12,790 bases of DNA from Dictyocoela muelleri (lineage: Eukaryota > Microsporidia): the NCBI GenBank assembly GCA_016256075.1, contig SDVU01000507.1, forward strand, positions 1-12,790, in the 5' to 3' direction. Positions 8,011 to 12,790 of this stretch are shown here, one piece after another. Each line of letters starts with the position of its first letter. Position 1 is the stretch's first letter. The translations under genes and the position numbers were made by a program. The notes under the pieces are model-generated. The model ran no database searches and was not told where the DNA came from. It saw nothing but the letters and a program-made list of their open reading frames with translations.

Positions 8011-9095
8011 TTAAATGAAATCTTTATTAGCTTTAGCTTTATCTAGCCATTCACGCATATGTTTAAAGTAACCATCTTTTATGAAAGCTTCACTTACCAG
8101 TATATCTTGCACTGTATTAGTCAGCGAACACGATTCATACTCCTTGGTCTTTGGTTAACACGAGCCTTAAAGCATGCAAAAAACTCTTCTATCGGATAAA
8201 GATGGATAGTGTAGGGTATCAAAAAAAGAAGAATCTAGCGTTTTGCTGCTAGGGCTTCTCTAACATTCAAGGTCTTCTGAATGGAACCATTGTCATTATA
8301 ATATATTTTTGTAAATTTTTTCTTGAACAGGCAATTCTGTTTAGATAAAGCTAATAATATCCATATGCTTAAAACTTCCGACCTTGATATTTGATGCTAC
8401 AATGCCTTGTTTATCTATTGCGCATAGAATAGTAACGTTTACACCCTTAGAATTAGGTACGTTTATAAAGCATTTAGTATTCTTAGGAGAGTATCCTATC
8501 TTTTGATTAAGATGAAGATTAAATCCAGACTCGTCTAAAAAAATCAATTGCTCATCAGTGAAAAAATCAAACGAAGTACTGTATCGATGTATAACTTCTT
8601 TGTATATATAGCTGTTCTTATTTATAGGAACCAAAGTTAGTTTTTTCCTTGTATATTTATAGTTTTTATTATACGGTTACTGTTGTAGCAGAATAAGAAC
8701 TTGCATTAGAATATGTTTTAAGTTTTTCATAGATTATTTAAACTAATGCTTAGTTGAGTCTTATTTCAAGAGCTATGATATTTTTTACAAAAGAGATATC
8801 TTTTTTGTTTTTTTTTCTTCTCTGGACCCGATTTAAAAACTGAGACATCAAAAAACTCACTTTCTAAATATCTGCTAGCAAGCTTTCTTATTGTTTTTAA
8901 TGAAAGGTTAAATATAGGAACCTTGTCTTTAGGTGCCCTACTGTCGTTTAACGAATTTATGAAACATTTTACTGTATCCATTGTGATAACCTGTCTCTCT
9001 TTGCGACTACAATCTTCCAAAAGTTCATCGATTGGCATGTCTTTATTGTCTATTCCTCGTGAATTTCCTTCAGATTCTTCGTAATCATCAATCAT
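8011..9095 (-). pseudogene. Broken DD34E transposase (Tc1/mariner-IS630, DDE_3 type)
   Basis: A transposase would cut at the iteron-bearing ends and insert at TA. The remnant reads from ATG at 9093-9095 to TAA at 8011-8013, about 360 codons, a normal length for the family. The N-terminal part (8766-9095) is open and contains a likely DNA-binding segment, SLKTIRKLASRYLES, and a basic stretch, GPEKKKKQK. A second helix-turn-helix-like part (YSNASSYSATTVT, about 8685-8765) lies in another frame. The catalytic part is open from 8676 to 8344 and includes YTRKKLTLVPINKNS, FLDESGFNLH (first Asp at 8533-8535) and VPNSKGVNVTILCAID. The second Asp (YYNDNGS) is at 8292-8294 and the Glu (PIEEFF) at 8187-8189, 34 residues apart. 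The tail ends KDGYFKHMREWLDKAKANKD. About eight lesions are visible: frameshifts near 8785, 8680, 8300 and 8125, and stops in the 8700s (two), at 8341-8343 and at 8235-8237. The protein cannot be made whole. Confidence 0.9.
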
Positions 9096-9129
9096 TAGAG
9101 AGTTTTTAAAAAAAGTATAAAAAATAAAT
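9096..9129 (-). promoter_or_regulatory. Possible transposase promoter next to iterons
   Basis: Only about 34 bp separate the transposase start codon from the right iteron array. On the minus strand this leader contains TATTTTTTATAC-like AT-rich sequence but no motif I can name. Any promoter must overlap the right iterons, so binding of transposase there could repress its own gene (inference). Confidence 0.25.
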
Positions 9130-9327
9130 GGACTATAAAGATGAAATAAGTGGACTAAAAAAATGAAATAAGTGGACTGAAAAATGAAATAACTGGACTA
9201 TAAAAGTAAAATTAGTTGACTATAAAAATGAAATTAGTAGACTATAAAAATGAAATTAGCGGACTATAAAAATGAAATTAGTGAACTAAAAAATGATATG
9301 AGAGGACTATAAAAATGAAATACCCTA
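9130..9327 (-). repeat. Right iteron array (nine A-type units) and right terminal inverted repeat
   Basis: Nine units of 21-22 bp, reading GGACTATAAAAATGAAATTA plus GT on the plus strand, run without a gap to the element tip; 9304-9326 is the terminal inverted repeat. They are the inverse of the A units at 6227-6310, but more numerous (nine against four). Units with TGACT, AGACT and GAACT starts show modest divergence. The TA at 9328-9329 is the target duplicate. Confidence 0.9.
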
Positions 9328-9597
9328 TAATCGAGATATTTATTTCAACTTATGTATATCATTAAAGCTTTGTTTTCTTGTTTGTTTTTAATTTAATTTA
9401 ACGTGACATTTGGGTTTATCTCTAAAAATAATTTATTATTTTTTTAAGAAAAAAGATTAAGTTTTAATAATTAAGATTTTTTTATGATTTTTAAAAATAT
9501 AGGCAGAATTCATTTAAAATGAAAAAATTTATAATACATATAAAATCCATTTTACCGTCTTTAATTATTATATAAACATAATTATCTGCACTTATTT

Positions 9598-9694
9598 ATC
9601 TAAAAATTCATTATCTGAAATACATTATATAAAATACAATATATGAAATTCAATATCTAAAATTCAATTTTTAAAATTCAATACCTAAAAAAAT
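9598..9694 (+). repeat. 14-bp minisatellite
   Basis: About seven units based on ATCTAAAATTCAAT start at 9598 (one base longer), 9613, 9627, 9641, 9655, 9669 and 9683. Variants are ATCTGAAATACATT, ATATAAAATACAAT and TTTTAAAATTCAAT. Nothing suggests coding. A run of T and GGG follows at about 9706-9720. Confidence 0.85.
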
Positions 9695-9774
9695 ATCTAA
9701 AATGATTTTTTTTTTTTGGGCATTGATGAATTAGGGATTTAATGTTTGTAAAAACACGATTTGGATAATTTATT

Positions 9775-10098
9775 TGATAAATTCATATATAAAAAAATTG
9801 ATTTCTTTTTATTAATAAATTGGAGGGTCATTATATGGCAAGCCATTGTCTTAAATATTTAACTAAATAAAATTCGTTAATAGAAATCGATTTTTTTATT
9901 TATAAAATAAATAGGGCATTATTTGTCAAGTCATAGTTTTAATTATTTTATTAATAATATTCATTATCAAAAATTTATTTTTCTTAAATAAAAAAAAGAA
10001 TCGTTTGTCGTGAGGCTCTTAATACATTTTTATTTTCGAAAAATGATTTTTAGTTTTAGAAATTATATTTAATAGAGTCATTATTTGCCGGAAGGTAA
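9775..10098 (-). repeat. R-family tandem array 3, inverted (80-88 bp unit)
   Basis: On the plus strand the inverted heads are CATTATATG (9829), CATTATTTG (9917), CGTTTGTCGTGAGG (about 10002) and CATTATTTG (10079), spaced 80-88 bp. Between them lie TTATTTATAAAATAAATAG and TTATTAATAATATTCATTA blocks. On the minus strand the unit reads GACTTGACAAATAATGCCCT, an AT spacer with AAATCGATTT, and GAATTTTATT near its end. Bases 10004-10033 are the exact inverse of 4643-4672. The array stops about 30 bp before the long hairpin. Confidence 0.8.
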
Positions 10099-10131
10099 AA
10101 TATGAAGTAACAGTTTATGGTTCTCCCTTTT

Positions 10132-10447
10132 CTTAGATACCCCCCCCCCCCTCTGAAAAAAAAATCGAAAACTACGGAATATAGCATTAGCAAGAATAAA
10201 TAAAATTTTATTTATATAGTATTATATATATATTGTAAAAATCAGTTTTCAATATAATCTTATATTTCTAAGTTTAGTAATTTTCGAGCGAAACCCGAAA
10301 ATTACTAAACTTAGAAATATAAGATTATGATGAAAACTGATTTTTACAATATATATATAATACTATATAAAAAATTTTATTTTATCTCTCTAATGCCATA
10401 TTTCGTAGTTTTCGATTTTTTTTTTCAGAGGGGGGGGGGTATCTAAG
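10132..10447. repeat. Long near-perfect inverted repeat (hairpin or foldback MITE)
   Basis: A left arm of 155 bp (10132-10286) pairs with a right arm of about 152 bp (10296-10447) around a 9-base loop (AGCGAAACC). The arms differ at only a small number of positions, mainly GCATTAGCAAGAATAAAT against its partner near 10385-10400. The outer tips are CTTAGATAC and GTATCTAAG. Just inside them are runs of 12 C (10140-10151) and 10 G (10430-10439). Pairing fades over the next 20-25 bp outside (TTCTCCCTTT against AAAGGAAGGA). There is no coding potential. It could be a foldback-type MITE, a source of hairpin RNA, or a recent inverted duplication; no clear target duplication is visible. Confidence 0.92.
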
Positions 10448-10473
10448 GAAAGGAAGGACAGTTATGAACAGAT

Positions 10474-11340
10474 AAAAATTTAGAAAATTTCAATTTCTCA
10501 AAAATATCTATTTGTGATAATACATTTATATGATACTATTCAAACTTTTAGCAATTTTTTACTGTACTTTGTAATATTAGGTCTAACAACTTGCCTCTTA
10601 TTTATTGTTCGTTAAAAAATTATAGTGGCGTTAAAATAAATTCATTGATTAATTTGTGGTACGATGCAAATAAAATCTTAAACCCAGGAATGTGATTTTA
10701 GACTTTGAAATTGCAAGTTGCAATAATATCGAAAAGTTTTTATTGTAGAGTTTAGTTTTTACGGATGCTTGTTTAATTTATCACGAATTAAATAGCAGCG
10801 AAAAAAGATCATGAGATTTTAAAAAATTGAATATGATTATGATATGAGATTTGTGTTAGATTGATCTTTATTTGAGTTTTATATTAATGAGACATTTTTT
10901 TTTTACTTGCTAATTGTCAACAAAAAATATAATCGGTCAAAATCTTAGCAAGAACTATAAATATTTGTAAGGTTTAGAGGATAATATTTTTAATTGAACT
11001 AAATTAAGCATCACTTTCTGGAACTCTTGACACAGAGTAATAAAATGAATTACATGATTAACAAACAGCATAGAAAGGTTTTACAGACACTAAAAAATTA
11101 ATATAGACGAAAATTTCTTTCATTTGATAGAGGCGGGCTTATCCGTAAAACAAACAATTACAAGTCAAAAACTCTTTTTTTTAACTCAATTCACTACTTC
11201 TACTTTCAGAATATCTTTAAAGCAAAAATTAAAAAATTATGCTGCTTACTATATATTGGAACGATAAAAATATTATGAAATAAAATTAGAAGTTTGATTA
11301 TTTTTTTAATTTATTGTGTTTTTTCAGGACTCAGAAAATC
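10474..11340. other. Gene-free AT-rich stretch
   Basis: No gene, RNA or repeat that I can support on either strand. All frames are broken at the frequency expected of random AT-rich DNA. Confidence 0.6.
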
Positions 11341-11341
11341 T

Positions 11342-11377
11342 CCAGTGATTTTTGCTAAAAAAAAATCACCACATGTG
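11342..11377 (+). repeat. Stem-loop module, copy 1
   Basis: CCAGTGATTTTTGCTAAAAA followed by AAAATCACCACATGTG. GTGATTTTT pairs with AAAAATCAC around GCTAAA. A related module in the same orientation lies 483 bp downstream at 11825. About 440 bp of featureless AT-rich DNA separates the two. Confidence 0.65.
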
Positions 11378-11824
11378 TTTAAACTCAAAATTATATAAGG
11401 GTTGTTTGCGACCTTGTTGAGAATGTTGACCATTTATAAATAATGGTGTACATCTGCAAAAGCAAAAATTCATAATTTATAAAAAATGATTTATTTCTAA
11501 CACATTGAATTTAAAATTGCTAATTAATTTTTTTTAGATATTTACAAACATAGAATTTCTTTAATTGAAAATTAAATACTAAGCAACAATAAGTTTGTAT
11601 AAACACTGGAAATTTATCTATTCTGCAGATATTTACTAGAAAGGCAAAAGAATATTCGTTATATAAGTATTGTTACTTCATATCGCTGGAAAAAATCAAT
11701 AAGTAGCAGAAATTATTAAAATTGCATTTAAAAAAAAATTTAATTTAATAATTTTAAAATTTATTATTTATATAAAAATTAGAAAACAAAGTAACCATTA
11801 GACTGGTTAAAAAATCAAAAATGG

Positions 11825-11866
11825 CCCTGTGATTCTTGCTATAAAATCACCACAGGTGATTTTTTA
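11825..11866 (+). repeat. Stem-loop module, copy 2, with alternative pairing
   Basis: CCCTGTGATTCTTGCTATAA followed by AATCACCACAGGTGATTTTT. AAAATCACC can pair with GGTGATTTT around ACA (9 bp, loop of 3). The same AATCAC can instead pair with the upstream GTGATT, so two mutually exclusive hairpins are possible. It matches copy 1 over the first 30 or so bases. It is followed by ACCGTAGGCGAAT, a locally GC-richer piece. Confidence 0.65.
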
Positions 11867-12054
11867 CCGTAGGCGAATAAAAAGCATAAAAAATCTATTG
11901 ACAATAAATTATTCGCCAATAAGATACTTAGAGGCTAGTTTGTATCATTAAATTTTCCTTACTGTTCATTTTTTGATTCTTTAAGAATATACATGCATAG
12001 TTAGTCTAAATTTTTAAATTTATAAAAACTCTTTTCTATTTTATGATTGGGTAA

Positions 12055-12310
12055 AATTCTGCGAGGCAACACGTATTTGCTTCTAATTTTTTTAGTTGGG
12101 CGATAAGTTAAGCAAACTTTATACTTTAAATTTTATTAAACAAAAATTTTAAAAAATCAATTTTCATAAGATAATTTAACTTTAAAAGGGAATCACAATT
12201 TGCACAGAGGCTATTAATTTAAATAAATTTTTTATTACGAGGCATTTAAAATTTAATTATAGTAAGGGGGTCACATTTTTTTATTGTGTCACAATTTTAA
12301 AGGGCAAAAT
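12055..12310 (-). repeat. R-family tandem array 4, inverted
   Basis: Plus-strand inverted heads are GGGCGATAAGTTAAGC (about 12099), GGGAATCACAATTTGCACAG (CACAATTTG at 12194) and GGGGGTCACATTTTTTT (12271), with a further TCACAATTTTAAAGGGC at 12289. Spacings are roughly 77-93 bp. On the minus strand AATAGCCTCTGTGCAAATTG, then a TTTAAAGTTA block and TTTAATAAAATTTAAAG, is closest to the first unit of the array at 2052-2410. It is degenerate and has no coding potential. Confidence 0.65.
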
Positions 12311-12790
12311 TTTTAAGTGTGGTCTTAATTTGTATGTACAAATATCTGTAATTATAACATAATTAATAATGGTCAATCCTAAAAATGCCTTGCATTTATC
12401 CGGATTTTTCGGACATTTCATCTGGAAAAATGCCCGTATTTTTTAATATTTATAATTCGAAGAAAATATCAAAAAACAAATTAAATAATGAAATTAAATC
12501 GTGGAAAATTAATTAGGAAATATGATTCTAATTTAAAAAATAATTTAATATATTAATGAATAAAGAATTAAATAAAATTTATAACTTAGTAATTAATTAT
12601 AAACATTTATTTTTTCATCTAATGTTTCATAGAATTCGGATTTTTCATATAAATCATGATTCTGTATCATTATCCTTTGTTTTTACATTATCAAAAGGCT
12701 GTATAAATTTACTATTTTGAATTATTTATTATTATCTTGCACTTTACTCTCTTTTTTTTAATTATCCATAATTTTGACGAAATTAGGATT
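12311..12790. other. Gene-free AT-rich right end
   Basis: No gene that I can support. A GC-richer patch at about 12387-12435 contains TCCGGATTTTTCGGA (4-bp stem) and GGAAAAATGCCCG. CGGATTTTTCAT recurs near 12638, so a small repeat end is possible but not shown. Confidence 0.55.

Larger units (their letters stand above)
6220..9327 (-). mobile_element. Tc1/mariner-IS630 type DNA transposon with iteron arms and palindromic body
   Basis: The 3108-bp element is bounded by TA at 6218-6219 and TA at 9328-9329, the target duplication typical of the Tc1/mariner superfamily. Its ends are inverted repeats: AGGGTATTTCATTTTTATAG plus TCC at 6221-6243 mirrors 9304-9326, with 23 of 23 bases matching. The outermost base differs (C on the left, T on the right arm read outward). 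Modules in order are type A, B and C iterons, a unique module, the G-skewed core array, the unique module inverted, C and B iterons inverted, the transposase pseudogene, and A iterons inverted. Strand is given by the transposase. The element is larger and far more repetitive than a usual 1.3-2.4 kb Tc1/mariner element. It cannot move by its own protein, but its ends look usable by a related active transposase. Confidence 0.88.

Noticed and set aside
8341-8634. Catalytic segment as a separate 97-residue protein
   Set aside because: The apparent start is a TTG inside the conserved KKLTLVPINKNS run, and the open frame continues upstream to 8676. It is one piece of the broken transposase.
8766-9095. 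N-terminal segment as an independent 109-residue protein
   Set aside because: It begins at the transposase start and ends soon after a frame change; sequence matching the family continues in another frame, so it belongs to the same pseudogene.
10132-10447. Rho-independent type terminator or structured RNA gene
   Set aside because: The stem is about 155 bp with C and G homopolymer runs near the tips and no adjacent gene; foldback element or inverted duplication explains it better.
12387-12435. End of another DNA transposon (TCCGGATTTTTCGGA patch)
   Set aside because: There is only a 4-bp stem, no matching partner end and no target duplication in the window.

Overview
The window is an extremely AT-rich (by eye about four in five bases), gene-poor stretch of eukaryotic DNA made almost entirely of repeats. 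I found no intact host protein-coding gene. The only recognisable coding sequence is a decayed DDE transposase of the Tc1/mariner-IS630 superfamily (DD34E triad) at 8011-9095 on the minus strand. Its wording (FLDESGFNLH, VPNSKGVNVT, PIEEFF) resembles transposases I associate with microsporidia and other small eukaryotes. A large-genome, AT-rich microsporidian would fit the base composition and the lack of genes, but this is an inference; other AT-rich eukaryotes with many DNA transposons are possible.

The centrepiece is a 3.1-kb DNA transposon at 6220-9327. It is flanked by a TA target duplication and ends in inverted repeats that match over 23 of 23 inner bases. From left to right it holds: a ladder of about 17 iterons of 21-22 bp grading through three subtypes; a short unique module; a core of about 960 bp of GGGYTAAAAA-type tandem repeats with G almost only on the plus strand; the unique module inverted; the second and third iteron subtypes inverted; the broken transposase gene; and nine inverted iterons of the first subtype. 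The element is thus an internal palindrome (6293-7972) with a transposase gene lodged inside its right arm. A much more decayed relative without a transposase occupies about 75-1412, with its core in the opposite polarity.

Around the transposon lie four degenerate tandem arrays of an 80-98 bp unit. The two on the left (2052-2410, 4643-4845) point right and the two on the right (9775-10098, 12055-12310) point left. The inner two share a perfect 30-bp inverted match and the outer two resemble each other most, so the window has a nested mirror arrangement about an axis near 7.2-7.3 kb. Next to the third array is a near-perfect 316-bp hairpin (10132-10447) whose arms carry a run of 12 C and a run of 10 G, which is striking in such AT-rich DNA.

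Smaller items are a perfect (ATTTTTA)n run at the left edge, a tRNA-like sequence with correctly spaced A and B boxes after the relict element, an (AT)11 run, a nested palindrome at 3335-3381, a 14-bp minisatellite at 9598-9694, and a pair of alternately folding stem-loops at 11342 and 11825. The stretches 2450-4640, 4850-6217, 10474-11340 and 12311-12790 show no gene that I can support.
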